Of a stretch of 64,000 nucleotides of DNA, positions 20,839 through 32,482 are shown in pieces. Source of the DNA: Breviolum minutum Mf 1.05b.01 (Eukaryota; Sar; Dinophyceae; Suessiales; Symbiodiniaceae); the NCBI GenBank assembly GCA_000507305.1, contig DF241457.1:62001-126000 (forward strand), given 5' to 3'. Position 1 is the first letter of the stretch, and the number at the start of each line of letters is the position of its first letter. The notes beneath the pieces were generated by a model. It searched no databases. It saw only the letters and a list, made by a program, of their open reading frames with translations, and was not told the origin of the DNA. The position numbers and the translations under genes are program-made.

Positions 20839-21471
20839 TCATCAATTTTCTCTTCATTTCCTATCTTTGGTGCTTTTTTTCGCACATATCCAGGACTCGG
20901 ATGCAATACTTGTGGAAGGAGTGCCTACATGGTAGGCTTTTCCAATCGCAATTCTCACCTTCCACCATCTCTTCATGGCAAATAGCACAGACCTCCCAAA
21001 AAAACACCAAGGTTTCACCAAAAATTTAAAAAAAAACATCCAATGAAATCAAACAAGGTCTATTTAAATAATAATGAAAACAGCTTAAATAGATAATTCT
21101 ACAACTAGGATGTCCTCCATTGACATCTTAAACGAAATTATAATCTTTTGGGGTGGATGTAGCTGACCCGGTCTTCGGCTTGAATATCAAAGCTCCAATG
21201 GGACCATTTCGCATCAGCAGGGTATCCACTAGTTTTTGAGAACTTCCATATAAATGTATGCGTATTATCTCACACAGCTTGCTGGTTGGCTGGTTCCCTT
21301 AAGTTTGTTGGATTTCGTCATGTTTGGTGATGTTTGGTGTGAAGCTTCGATTCTATCTTTATTTTTTGCTTGAACATGATCCTTCTATGGTTTTGCCAAG
21401 CGCCATGCTTTTTCGGGCCGGCTTGCCAAAAATGTAGAAACCAAGTTTTTAGACCAGGAATTCTACAGTAA

Positions 21472-22070
21472 ATGCCACCCAACGTCGATGGAATACTTCA
21501 CTATCCAACCAGAACGTTTGGGTTATCAGCTTCCCATTGCACTTTTGCACCACCTGCCTGCTTACAGTCAGACTTCTGTGGCGTTGTCAAGTGTTGTAGG
21601 AGACTATCCACCATACAGCGGTGCTTGTATCTTTTCAGTTCAACCTTGGTATTATATAGAGAAAGCAGGGCCAATGCCAACTGAAATCATGGACCCAGAA
21701 GAAGCAAAGTAGGGGCAACTAGGATCATAACCAACCATGCAAGTTGCAAGGGCCAATTCTGATGGTTCAGAAACCGGAGTTTCTTCAAAACTTCCTACTG
21801 TTTTGGGGATCGGCATCACGAGGGGAAAAGTTACAAAGTCGAGGAACCGGTCCGGCTCGAAATTTTGGGGAAATAGACTACCGGGTTTTGTCCGAAACAC
21901 GGATAAATCAAGTGATCTACTAAGTACAAGACATCCCACAGACCGGATCCCCAGTTGTTATCAACCCTGGAACCTGAAATTCTTCCCAGACTTCCAGACT
22001 TCACGGGACCACATTCAGTACCGCATTCAACCTTTGGGTGATGTTTTTATCTGCATTTGTGGTGTCTAAA
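21472..22070. other. Coding-like patch, strand unresolved
   Basis: The plus strand is open at 21488-21712 (SVQPWYYIEKAGPMPTEIMD before a stop). The minus strand is open at 21652-21939 (KPGSLFPQNFEPDRFLDFVT). Neither has convincing splice borders, so no exon is called. Confidence 0.25.
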
Positions 22071-22714
22071 GATTCGGGACCTGTCTGAAATCCAGAATCT
22101 TTATAAACACCAAGTTTCTTCATGACAAACTCCACCTAAAAACTTGGGTGAAAAAATCATGCTTCCCCCGATCTTCACGAAGTGAACTTACCAACTGATG
22201 TTGACTAACTCATGGCTCAGGCTCCAGTGACCAGTCCCTGCTTGTTTTTAGATCTCCTTTCATCCTTTTGTCTCTCAAGCCACACAATCACATCACCACA
22301 TTTTATCAAATCCTGGTCGGTTCCTTTGTCACCACATGAGGGTATAGTATAATCCCCTGTATAAATCAATCACTGTGTTCTTGTCTAAAAATACCATGTA
22401 GCAAGACACCCGACCACGTTTGCAGAGCCGGGGAACCTTAAAAAGCCGGAGTTGATGTTGCGTCAGCTCATCCGACATCAGAAGTTCCACTCGTGTGGAT
22501 CTCTGAAACTCCTCGCCAAACAAGAAACAGCGAGTTAGAACAACTGCTCAATCAAAATCATTTTATCGCCAGCTAATCCAAGTGAGAGATGAATGAATCT
22601 GTGATGAAGGAAGGAACTTGATGGAATGAGGACATTTTGTCGGACAAAAAATTGAAAAAAAAAACATGTGAAATCAACAAACCACATGTATCCTCACAAA
22701 GGGTAAGAGCAAGA

Positions 22715-22812
22715 CTAGTTGGTGGTTTCAACCCACTTGAAAAATATTAGTCAAATTGGATGATTTCCCCAGGTAGGGTTGAAAATAAAAAATCTTTGAA
22801 ACCACCACCTAG
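22715..22812. mobile_element. MITE family B, copy 2
   Basis: CTAG at both ends, inverted ends TTGGTGGTTTCAACCC and GAAACCACCAC. This is the best-preserved copy of the family. Confidence 0.75.
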
Positions 22813-23225
22813 AAGAATAACATATGAAATCGAAAACCCTCTTGGCAAAAAAGGCGATTTCCATCTTCTCCCAGTCTTCATGCCGAATAACTTAGTTGCA
22901 TCCCAGTGGAGGTTGAAGTAATTTACAATGTAACTACATAAGGCCCCGAGTCACGACTTCGCAAATTCTATCAGTTCATCAACTTCGAAGAATTTGCACG
23001 AACACTTTGTGTATATAGAAACATCCAAAACGATCCAATTGGACCTTGGGCATTGTTGTCACTTTCACTTTTAAGATTCCAAACTAACATTGCAACGGGG
23101 GTTTTCTGGTAGATCGTTCGCTCGCTTTGTTAACCAGTCATGACAGTCATTCCGTGGCAGATAAGCTTTATAACAACGGAAAGAACAACGAGTGGCGCTT
23201 TTAGGGGAGTATATGCTGCCCATTT

Positions 23226-23324
23226 GGGGGTTTCCTAAAATGGTGGTCCCCAACAACCAATGGGTCCCACTCAAAATGATCATGTTGGGATGTTTTGGGG
23301 GTACCACCATTTAAGGGAACACCC
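23226..23324. mobile_element. MITE family A, copy 4 (diverged)
   Basis: The ends are GGGGGTTTCC and GGGAACACCC, with ATTT duplicated on both sides (23222-23225, 23325-23328). The inner GGTGGTCCCC/GGGGGTACCACC arms match the family plan, though the core differs from the other three. Confidence 0.7.
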
Positions 23325-23641
23325 ATTTCTTATCACGTTATAGGTTGAAATCGCCCAATGGACAAAATCCCTAAAACAACCGTCCCACTGGGATGGTTGG
23401 CTTCAGGCTGATGGACAAATGGGTTGGATGAAACCCCATCATTAGAGAGGCATGGTCATATCAAGTATTGATATCTATTTTGGGGGCAACGCCAGGCAGC
23501 TAGCCATATTGTGTGTATGTATATGTGTATATATATATACATATACTTATATATATATATGATTTGTAAAGAAACGGATCTGGATCCGGTGTTGGTATTT
23601 TTTCTAGCCAATTTGTCCAAAGCACCAACCCAACCAATCAA

Positions 23642-23727
23642 CCGTAGGTTGTCAACCCAGTTGAAAAATATGTTCATCATGGAATCTTCCCCATGGGGTG
23701 AACATTAAAAAAGAACTCACCACCTAG
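23642..23727. mobile_element. MITE family B, copy 3 (diverged)
   Basis: AGGTTGTCAACCCAGTTGAA at the left and CTCACCACCTAG at the right; the interior GAAAAATATGTTCATCATGG aligns with the other copies. Confidence 0.6.
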
Positions 23728-25550
23728 AACCAGTAGTTGAACATGAATAGGTGCAACAGACGACGAGGTGACAAATGTACCACCAGTAGTATGGACCTGC
23801 ATCATCCTCTCGATGTCATCATGGACGCCGTTCCTTGATGCTGTGGTCAGTCACCAAGTCATGATGTATCACATGACTCTACTATTTGAGCCAACATATA
23901 CAGGAACATACCTCAAATCCTTACCCAACAGTTTACAAAGGACAATAAGTTGCTTGATTTTCTGGTTCGGAGATGTATGCAGTATGCAGATTATCTTGGA
24001 ATGTATTCTCGCGACGCAAAAAAACTCATGTTTCAGTGGGGAAAAAAGTCCAAAAATGACCACCAGGATGATCATACTTGTATGCTTTGTAAGAATAGCT
24101 TTGAATCTTCATTTTTTTCACTGGGGGTGAATCCAGAGATTTGATGATTCTGATTTAGAAATAAATTTGAGGTGGTACAATATATTTGCTTATGAATCAT
24201 TTTGAACCATTTCTTGTGATTTCAGCCTTTTTTTTGTCGAAACCGGGGGTTGGAAGGTAGATGGCACGCCACTCCCATTAGTCTTGGTTTATCCACGGCC
24301 CCCGTACTTTTCGCCAGCTTTTGGGGCGATCTCCATCGATCCTTTCACTGCGGTGGTTTCCTACATCGATCAATTCACGGGACCAGAGAGTAGTAGGTTG
24401 ACCGATGATGTATTTGTCACAAGTAGATGTGTGTGTAATATATATAGTTCATCTATTCATACGTACATATGTACATATCCTGCAACCATATCATGAAACT
24501 GAATATATGGTTGTAAACATAGATGTGATAGGTATATACATAGATAATACATGGTGTGAGGAAAATATGCATCATGATTGCATCATGAAATTGTATAATA
24601 TATATATACATATGTATCTTGGGTTTAAAGAGATCACATATCATGCAATGAAATATTGCATTTACATGTCGTGTATTGCTCATCGCAACGTCGTAGCATC
24701 CACTTCCAACTTGCATATCTTTGATACCTGTATGGTTTTTCAGAAGCCTTAAACAACTGGAACAGCCATTTTTCACTAGCCAACCATTTTGATTTGTGGA
24801 TGTTTTTTTCAGTTCCAGGCTGTTATCAGGAAGGTACGTTCTCCAAAACTTTGATGAATCTCCTTCATTTCAGCCCCCTTTTCAGGTTCTTTAAAGACGA
24901 AAGGGCTTCATATGTCAGTGTTACCTGGAAACAGAATTTCCCTTGGGCGATGAATCATCCAACCAGCCAACCAGCCCTTTCAAGGCACCAAAACATGGAA
25001 TTAACAACCAGGGTTGTTCTTTTTTGATCCCTTTCACGGCTGGGCCGTGCAATTAAAATGAGGTGACACTGGGTGTGTGTAATCAATTGAGGGGATGCTC
25101 GATTCCCATCCCCAACTCAAAGTCGTTTAATGTGATTAGACCTTGACCAAGTGTCACTTTCAGCACAACTTGTCCAGCTCTTATTTGTCGCTGACAGTGT
25201 GCCTCGTTCCACTTTCTTACAACTTGGTTGTTGTCATGAATCAAAAGGATCAAAAGACCTTTGCTGCGAGAATTGCCACTCATCAACATGCCAAAGCCTC
25301 AATGGAGAAGCAAAGCCAAGGGGCACTGAGGGCACTGGCAGATTCAGATTTGGCTGTTCGAGGAAAAACAAAAATCAATTGAAGCCACCATGAGTTCCGA
25401 TGAATTTTAGGAGAATGGGATGGATTTTTGTTTAAGCTGAATCTTTAAGATGGATGCTGGGGGAGCTTGACATGTTTGATGTGAAAGCTTGGTGAAGGAA
25501 AACTTCCAGCATCTTTTCATCCACACCCCGCCCCCCCCGGTTTTGACAAA
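23728..25550. other. No confident gene; AT-rich with TA runs
   Basis: 24430-24680 is rich in TATATA and ACATAT. A frame at 25083-25289 on the minus strand (NQVVRKWNEAHCQRQIRAGQ) and an overlapping plus-strand frame at 25231-25382 both look coding-like, so the strand is unresolved and no exon is called. Confidence 0.25.
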
Positions 25551-25553
25551 TAC

Positions 25554-25687
25554 CTCCGGTTTTGTACACCACGAAATCGTTGTTGTGTTCCCCTGTTTTC
25601 TTTAAGTGCTGCTTTCGGAGACCTCCACCTTCTGACTGCAGCACCGCTTTCCATGACGCTTCGCGAGGAGGTTGGGGCGCCAACCAG
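25554..25687 (-). CDS. Candidate exon, basic peptide, unknown gene
   Basis: Acceptor TTTACCCTCAG and donor CCGGAG|GTATTT enclose 134 bp. Two frames are open: WLAPQPPREASWKAVLQSEG..., and LVGAPTSSRSVMESGAAVRR... The first continues past the donor to a stop at 25432. The splice borders are good; the frame is undecided. Confidence 0.4.
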
Positions 25688-25863
25688 CTGAGGGTAAAAA
25701 CCATGGCTCACTTCCAATTGGGACGTGTGAAGGTTATTTACCTGGAACTTAGCTTCCCTTTTGCTGACAATTTTTTTCTGAACTTTACGGACCAAATCTT
25801 CGAAAATATGGGACTTTTTGGGGTTCCACAAAAAAAGGTGTTCTTTTTCACATTTGCAAAATG

Positions 25864-26030
25864 TCATAACAAATCTGGAGATTTTTGGTCAGAAATCGTC
25901 AACTTCAACTTGCCATCTTTTTTCAATGTTTCCAGTGCCTTTCCAGTCCCCTCATTCACCCAAATGAGTTGCCCACTAGCCGGGTCAAAAAGTTGGGTAA
26001 AAGCTTGAAAAATGTGGCGAGAGGACGGGT
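25864..26030 (-). CDS. Candidate exon, unknown gene
   Basis: The frame reads AFTQLFDPASGQLIWVNEGT, then KALETLKKDGKLKLTIS, and stops at 25864. It is hydrophilic with a regular helix at the end. Possible acceptors are TTTTTCAAG or CCGGCTAG; the 5' border is uncertain. Confidence 0.35.
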
Positions 26031-26199
26031 GAAGAGTCTGAGATGAAGTTTGGCAAGATATTGGGGAGGGTAACGCACCAGAAATCTTGCCATAAACCTT
26101 TATCAGCCCAAAACTTGTCTGGGAAAAGAAGTCTTTTTTCTTGATTTTGCAATCATCCAACTGAAACATCTATTTTATTCTGTGATTCGTGGATGTTTT

Positions 26200-26472
26200 G
26201 GGTTCCAGGCGATGACTAATCACCACACAAACCCCATGCAACACCCTTGTTGAATCCAACCCGTCCTTCTCCATATTCCAAAGTCCAGTTAGTCGCCGTT
26301 CCGCTTCCCTCAAAGCTGTTTCCATGTCCTCTGCCTCAATCACTCGAGCAGCTGTCGCAAATGGGTTGCTCTCTCCATGGTGCACATGGAAAATATCCAA
26401 CTTGCGGGAGGCAGCCTCGTCAAAATGATGAGTTGTGATGAAATGAAGGAAAGTGACTGAAATCAATTCATC
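26200..26472 (-). CDS. Candidate exon abutting a family D MITE
   Basis: An open frame reads GNHLDELISVTFLHFITTHH, KLDIFHVHHGESNPFATAAR and EDMETALREAERRLTGLW. It stays open right up to the AG inside the end of the MITE at 26483-26581 (TTGTTCCCAG|GAGGGTAATC); an internal acceptor GATTTCAG|TCAC is the alternative. The 3' border is uncertain (possible donors near 26230). No domain is recognised. Confidence 0.45.
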
Positions 26473-26482
26473 CAAATGATTA

Positions 26483-26581
26483 CCCTCCTGGGAACAAACA
26501 TATCCATCCCAAAGGCACATAAAGGCACTATTGAGTCGATGATTTTCCTTTTCCCCTGGGATATGTTAGTTCCCTGGAGTG
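26483..26581. mobile_element. MITE family D, copy 3
   Basis: The 99-bp element is flanked by TA on both sides. Ends: CCCTCCTGGGAACAAACATA and its complement CACTCCAGGGAACTAACATA. The minus-strand end provides a CCCAG|GA acceptor for the adjacent frame. Confidence 0.75.
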
Positions 26582-26699
26582 TACATTTTGCTGCTTCATT
26601 GCTTCAGGTTCATCGAAAAATTAGGTATATCCACTCCGTGAAAGACATTCAGATGGCAGATTTGCAGAAGTGAACGGAGACCCTTTACGCTTATGGGGA

Positions 26700-27830
26700 T
26701 TCCTAGAGTAGGCTGAAGAACCAAGCATGGCCCCCGCCAAGTAAAATATCCCTTGATTTTTCACAGCAAACAGAATGATCATCCTGAATATGGTTATACA
26801 TCATTGGGGCGGAAAAATGCGCATCAGGGGTTGTTCATTTTTGACTCGCCTCGGGGAAAATGCAATGAAAATCATGTTCATGGATCGGCGGAAGAAGTGA
26901 AGAAAACAGCACATACATTCATATCGTAAACATTCATATACATATTTACATAATATTCATAATCTGTATATTTATATATATCATATTGATATCATATATC
27001 ATATATCGAACATATACACAATATATGAAAAATCCCAAAGATCATTTTTTTCCAAAACAAGAATCACATCACATCCATCACCCAAACTACCCGTGCCTCA
27101 CAGCATTGCTGCAAGGCCTGGAACATCTCTTCACCGATGTGACCCGACTCCAAAGCTTCTGCACTTTGGTAAATGGCAGGTAGTCGTGACAAACAACGCT
27201 TCAGACCTCCGATTTTTGGAGATTTGGTGTTTCAGATTTTCTTGGGGAAAATGAAGTGTCCAGATTTTTTGCTGGCAAAAATTGCCAGTTTGAGGACGGT
27301 TTGCAAAAAGGCAACTCCTTCTTTTTGAGGTTACCTTGTATCTATGAATAATGTGTGTATGAAAAAACATACATATCAAAAGACCTAACTTTTTGGTTTG
27401 CAAGAATGCAGGGACTTGGGCAACTTTGGTTTACCGCACAAGGAGAAAACACAAACAACACGCCCCCACAGTGCTCGTGCTACAGCCATCGAAAACCAAA
27501 TCACCACAAGGGCTACTTGGCTACTCCATCTTCATCACATCTCTGTTTTGAATTTAACCATTTGTACACCTTTAAACCCAACCAGAACCCCCTGCGCTCA
27601 GTGACTACCAGGCAAAAGTTCCAAGCGCCGGTGCGTTTCCTGGTTGGCCCAGAGCCATGCGAATTGTTCAAAGCGTGCAGAGTCCACGCTTCGCTCCAAT
27701 TCCTGGACGCTTCGGTTCAAAAATCGAAAAGAAGGTCAAATACTGATGAATACTGGACCAATATACCCAAACATGTCACCAAGGTGGATTCTTAAGCCAA
27801 TAGCTCCAGTTTCACCACGTAGTACTGTTG
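26700..27830. other. No confident gene
   Basis: 26900-27010 holds TATACA/ATATCA runs. A plus-strand frame at 27355-27795 is long (146 codons) but has no coding signature beyond length and no clear start context. Treated as intron or intergenic. Confidence 0.25.
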
Positions 27831-27839
27831 TTCCTGTCG

Positions 27840-27910
<71 letters not shown>

Positions 27911-28175
27911 GCTGTTGTTGTGGTTGTTGTTGTTCTTGTTGTTGTTGTGGTTGTTGTTGTTGTTGTTGTTGTCGTTGTTGTGGTCGTTGTTGTGGTCGTT
28001 GTTGTGGTCGTTGTTGTGGTGGTTGTTGTTGTTGTCGTCGTCGTCGTCGTGGTTGCTGTTGCTGTTGCTGTTGCTGTTGTTGTTGTTGTTGTTGTTGTTG
28101 CTGTTGTTGTTGTTGCTGCTGCTGTTGTTGTTGTTGCTGGTGGTGGTGGTGGTGGTGGTGGTGTGGTGGTGTTGC

Positions 28176-28206
<31 letters not shown>

Positions 28207-28240
28207 GGTGACGGTGGTGGTGCTTTTGGTGTTGTTGCGG
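27831..28240. repeat. Compound (TTG)n microsatellite
   Basis: Pure TTG for about 80 bp, then blocks of TTGTTGTGGTCG (four copies, about 27970-28020), TCGTCGTCG, TTGCTG and GGTGGT. All frames are open and meaningless as genes. Confidence 0.9.
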
Positions 28241-28438
28241 ATGTCATTGCTTTTTGCATGCTGTCGTTGAATTTTAGTCACCAAGCCGGGGTGCAAACGT
28301 ACGTGTCACGAACGAACAACCTGTGATAACACAGGTTGGATTGATTTGGAACAGCTTTGGAATGAATATCTCACCCTGAAGATGAAAAAAATTGGATTCA
28401 AAAGCCCAAAAGAGGGTTTTTTGGAATATCTCGATGAC

Positions 28439-28561
28439 CCTGATGGTTGCATAGCAATACCCAATCTCGATCATCAGCATCAGCAAAGGGTGGAGCAATA
28501 GCAACAATGCCAGCAACCAAACACAGCAAAATGCAGCCACCCGGATCCTATACATCACCAA
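28439..28561 (-). CDS. Candidate exon: one or two membrane helices
   Basis: From an ATG near 28555 the frame reads MYRIRVAAFCCVWLLALLLL and HPLLMLMIEIGYCYATIR, ending at a possible AGG|GTCATC donor. The hydrophobic run fits a membrane anchor or signal peptide. No upstream acceptor stands out. Confidence 0.35.
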
Positions 28562-28569
28562 GCTAGCAT

Positions 28570-29319
28570 TATATATATATATATATTATATACTTCAAGA
28601 ACATGAGACAGGTTGTCTCCGCAACTTTCTTGCAGAAACAAGGACTGTTTGTTGTAGCATGTCATTGCCCAAAAAGCAAACTGACCTTGGTTCTGATCAC
28701 TGATCACAGCTCAAAACTCCCGAAAACTGACCTATAAGAGGTGGACCTGCCGAATTCAACAAACCGTAAACCCGACATGTGGATCCCTGCGTTCGCTTCA
28801 AAACAGCTAAGCAGTGAATGTTCAAGTTCACCTACTGATCCCTTAGACAGGTATTGGAAATATGTTTTGTTCACAAACATGGTAGTTTGCTTCCTTTGTA
28901 TCACCAGCATTGAAACAGTGTCATTTGCTTCCTCCAGAATCACAGCAGAACAAAGACTCAATTAAATGAGAACTCGAAGATAAGAAATCTTTGGGAAAAA
29001 AATGGGTTCCTTCAGGATCTTCTCAGCTGTCTCCAAGGTTGTCTTAGCTTTCAACCTGAGAACTTCTTCCAAACACTCAGGCAATCGTCTCCTTGGTAGC
29101 GGCTGAATTGAACGACTGTTTCAAGAAAACCGGCGTTCTTCAGTCTCACTCAAAAAAGAATCCACCCGAAAAATTGTTGAAAAGTTTGGTTATACACCCC
29201 CCCAAACATCCCCCGGAAAAAAAATAAATTTAAAAAAAACTGTGTCAAAAAACATCAAGAAATCTTCCATTGATTTTTTTTGGACAGTCCAGATTTTTTT
29301 AATCAAGAATCACCAGCAC
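28570..29319. other. Nothing recognised
   Basis: Starts with a (TA)n run at 28568-28590. There is a minus-strand frame at 28704-28961 without splice support. Confidence 0.25.
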
Positions 29320-29445
29320 CTGTGTCACTTCAGTGGCTTCTTGACCCCAAACCGCAGCTTGTGAAGTCGCTGTGAAGCGACGTTTGGGAACAAAGAAACA
29401 AGCCAAAGCCATGAAAGAAGCAAGGCCAATCATCTCCAGATATTC
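29320..29445 (-). CDS. Candidate exon: membrane helix
   Basis: Acceptor GGATTTCAG|GAA and donor GACACAG|GTGCTG enclose exactly 42 codons, phase 0 at both ends. Peptide: EYLEMIGLASFMALACFFVP, KRRFTATSQAAVWGQEATE. A hydrophobic helix with a positive stop-transfer end (PKRR) suggests a membrane protein. A family C MITE lies 19 bases upstream of the acceptor. Confidence 0.5.
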
Positions 29446-29463
29446 CTGAAATCCGTACCCATA

Positions 29464-29581
29464 ACGGTTGGATGGATGGAAGAAATCCGGCGGCCCGCAC
29501 CAGTTGAGGTTGGTAGTTTATCCCATTATTTACAAGGTTTTGTACATCCCAGGTGGTGCAGGATTTCTGAACCATCAACAG
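29464..29581. mobile_element. MITE family C, copy 1
   Basis: The 118-bp element is flanked by TA on both sides. End consensus is AC(T/G)GTTGATGG-x-AGAAATCC-GGC. The interior GTTGAGGTTGGTAGTTTATC is almost identical to the copy at 34615. Confidence 0.75.
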
Positions 29582-30169
29582 TAGGAAGACATCACATCAA
29601 GGTAGAATCTGTCAAAGTTCAAGTGTGCTCGCGGGAGTGAGTTCCTATAAGTATTGTTGATTGGTTGGTTGAGTAGTCTGTCTGTTCATCTATTTCGCGG
29701 TTAACCAGTTAAGTTGGTACAAACAGCGTTGGATATTGACCTCCAGGCTTCTGACAGAAACATCCTCAAGCCGTGTTATGAAGGATCGAAGGATCTGACT
29801 CGATGAGACTCCCATGGAATTCACACAAACTACACCAATAGGCATCATGAAAAAACAAAATGTGTTACGTTCTACCCCCAGAAAACTAACATGACTGGCT
29901 GGAAAATCGCTAACTTTTTTCTAATTTGGAAGAATACATCTTCATTCATGGTTGTTTTTTCCCATTCTCATGTTCGTTTTCGTGGGGAAAGTATGTCTTC
30001 TTATCCAAGCGCTTAAACTCAACAAACACGCCAAGGCTCCGTAGCATAGGTGGGTTCCGTTGAGAAGCCATCGCCTCCAGGATCCACGAAGGTCATCATA
30101 AAGCTGACATGGGTCCTTGGGGACACCCACTTGGAGGTTTCGGGGCCCAGGTTTCGTAAGTGGTTAGTA

Positions 30170-30267
30170 AACCCCGAAACCTAACGGCTGGATACCCAAA
30201 ACTGTGGAAAAGGTGATTCCTTTTAAACATATGGCCATTTTTGGTATCTATGTTAAATTTCTGGGGT
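30170..30267. mobile_element. MITE family D, copy 5
   Basis: Left end AACCCCGAAACCTAACGGCT, right end GTTAAATTTCTGGGGTGC; TA on the left, CA on the right. The core CCTTTTAAACATATGGCCAT matches copy 1. An isolated half-copy of the same end lies at 29876-29910. Confidence 0.6.
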
Positions 30268-30931
30268 GCAGTGAACCCCCATCTAGAATGCATGGAGTTC
30301 GGCCATTTGGAAGGGGTGGAACCAAGCCGATCCTTGAGGGACATTAATCATGGGACTACGAACCACGTATCCAAGTCCTGGGATGATCCTCCAAGCAGGA
30401 TGTCTTTGCGAGTCATTCTCTCATAAGTATCTCATCGAGTTTTTCAATCATCCAAGGATCGATAGTGCAAAGATGCGCGGATTAGAGTGAAAGGGCAGTG
30501 ACAAGCATAGCACCACAAAGAGGGTAAAATCCAAAGCCACCTGGTGGCACGGCTGGCGTCGGTTGTTGGAGGTTGGATGTGTCCAAAACCGACAGGCTGA
30601 TTCAAGTTTGAGTTTGAGTGCCAGGGTGCAATCAGGAAGGACAATGTGCCAAGAGCAGAGACCTTTTCAATCCAAATGTTCAAGAAGCAATGAGCTGCTT
30701 TATCCTTGGGTCAAATTGGTCAAAAGTTTGATGGATTATCGAGATGGGTCAGCACCAGCAGCAACAGGGTGGTACTAGTAGTCTAGGAGTACCGATGTAG
30801 CAATCCGAGTCCTACCATTGTGGTTTGGGTGAAGCGGTGGAGCGCCACGGGAAGGTGGGAGGTGAAAACACCCCGAGGCCCATAATATATGCAGCTGGTC
30901 TTCCTATCAATCAAAAATAGAATCAAAAAGT

Positions 30932-31120
30932 TCAATCACTCCTCTGAAAAGCTTCAGCCATACGCTGCACGCCATTGTTACAAAGAGGCAGCCAATGGGA
31001 AATGGAGTAAGTGACCTGATCAACAGTAATGTCCGTCTTGTGCTGGTAAGCACCACCACCCAACAGAAATCCAAGGCCCCTGTTCAAGAGCATCACATTC
31101 CTTAACTCAGATTGCACCAT
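30932..31120 (-). CDS. Candidate exon or short ORF
   Basis: ATG at 31120 opens 62 codons: MVQSELRNVMLLNRGLGFLL, GGGAYQHKTDITVDQVTYS, HWLPLCNNGVQRMAEAFQR. Possible acceptors inside it (TTGAACAG, TTACCAG) allow shorter exons. Function unknown. Confidence 0.3.
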   Translation of the reverse strand: MVQSELRNVMLLNRGLGFLLGGGAYQHKTDITVDQVTYSISHWLPLCNNGVQRMAEAFQRSD

Positions 31121-31838
31121 GCGGGTCGAGACGAGGGGTCATGAGTCAGTGGAAATGGCTCATGGCCAAAGTCCAGTTTTTTTAAGTCAGTGAAGTTCAA
31201 GTGATTGTTTGCCTTGTGCGTTCAATGTTCTCCTGAGTCCTCAGGAAAAAGTGAAGAAAGTGTGAAGTAGATCGAGAGCAGTTCACCGCTACCCATTTGG
31301 GGATATCCCATGCTAGTCTATTTCCTGAGACTTGTTGTTTCTTTCTCATAATCAGACTGCCTCTGCCTATAAAATTGTATATTTCCTGTTCCCTTGTAAG
31401 GATCTTGGTTTTTTTCTTCAGGGTTTCTCTTGCAAAAAACACTAAAAACCAAACAACCTTCTTGGTAGGTTGCAAACAATCAAAGGGACAGGGCACAGAT
31501 TGTGAAAGTATTGAGATCCAAAAGCGTTTGTTTTTCGTTTTTTGGGGCCCAGGAGCAAAAAAAACAAAATGCGAACAAACTCCGAAAAGCTTCAACCCTA
31601 TAATTGGGTATGAGATTCTTGGATGTGTTTGACCTTTTTTGGTACAGCATTTGTGGTAGAAAGCATCGAAATTCCGCAGATCTAATGGTGAACTCATTAT
31701 AGGCAATGGGTTTTTTATAGGCAAATCAACGGGGGGTGATAGCAAAAAAAGAACCACATTTCTACAACATCTCTATTTGCCCCCCAGTTTTCCGGCAGCT
31801 TGAAAAAGTTCCCAGCGACAAGTAGGCCAAAAAGGTAC

Positions 31839-31975
31839 CTATAAGGCCCTGTAAGGTGAATTTCACACTGCTTCCCAGGTCCACATAGACGGAGAAGATG
31901 AATTGCAGCAACATCGTGCCCCACAAATTCAGAAATGCACTTGGTCTGGCCTCAGCATTGGGGAACCGACACAAA
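31839..31975 (-). CDS. Candidate exon: membrane helix
   Basis: Acceptor CTGTTGAG and donor CTTATAG|GTACC enclose 137 bp: CRFPNAEARPSAFLNLWGTM, LLQFIFSVYVDLGSSVKFTL. It starts in phase 2, in register with the donor of 32322-32482. One membrane helix is likely. The acceptor lacks a strong pyrimidine tract. Confidence 0.4.
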
Positions 31976-32321
31976 CTCAACAGCCTCAAAGATTGAGGAT
32001 AATTCACAAGTGATTTTTAAAAAAAAGGTGTCTTGTCTCATCCAATATTTTACAGTTAACCTCCTTTCATGTGATATGGAGGAAGATTTGTAGAGTAATA
32101 TCGAGCATATTGGAACTGCAGGCCCTCGCCATTTTTTTGGGGCACGCTAGATACCATTGGACCCAATCGTCAATTCCCGCCCAGTACCCCAATGTACGAT
32201 TGGACCATAAAAGGCACCAGTCAAGACTACCAAGCTAAGCCATATAAAGTAGAAGTGACCATCAAGTTACAGAATAGGATGTTGTAACATACCATCTTCA
32301 TCCAATACATCCACCGGTCAC

Positions 32322-32482
32322 CAGCGTTTCATTTTGTGGAGAAGTTGTCTTTCCAAAGGCACCGGTACACAATGGACATTCCCATACCAAGACCAGGTGA
32401 TGCGACAGACCGGCGCAGGATCGTCCATCTTTACGCAGTGTGCTAAATCCAAATCACGACACCAGGTGTGGTTCATGTATTC
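32322..32482 (-). CDS. Candidate exon, Cys/His/Trp-rich ectodomain-like
   Basis: Acceptor GCGGCTACAG|GAA and donor AACGCTG|GTGACC enclose 161 bp: EYMNHTWCRDLDLAHCVKMD, DPAPVCRITWSWYGNVHCVP, LERQLLHKMKR. Four cysteines suggest an extracellular loop. It joins 31839-31975 in phase. Unknown protein. Confidence 0.5.

Noticed and set aside
26481-26583. Family D copy 3 as a complete introner (GT from host G + TSD TA, AG from the TIR)
   Set aside because: Donor and acceptor would be present and phases could join, but removing the element from the ancestral site shifts the frame, and copy 4 lacks any donor at its other end. Only the acceptor role is kept.
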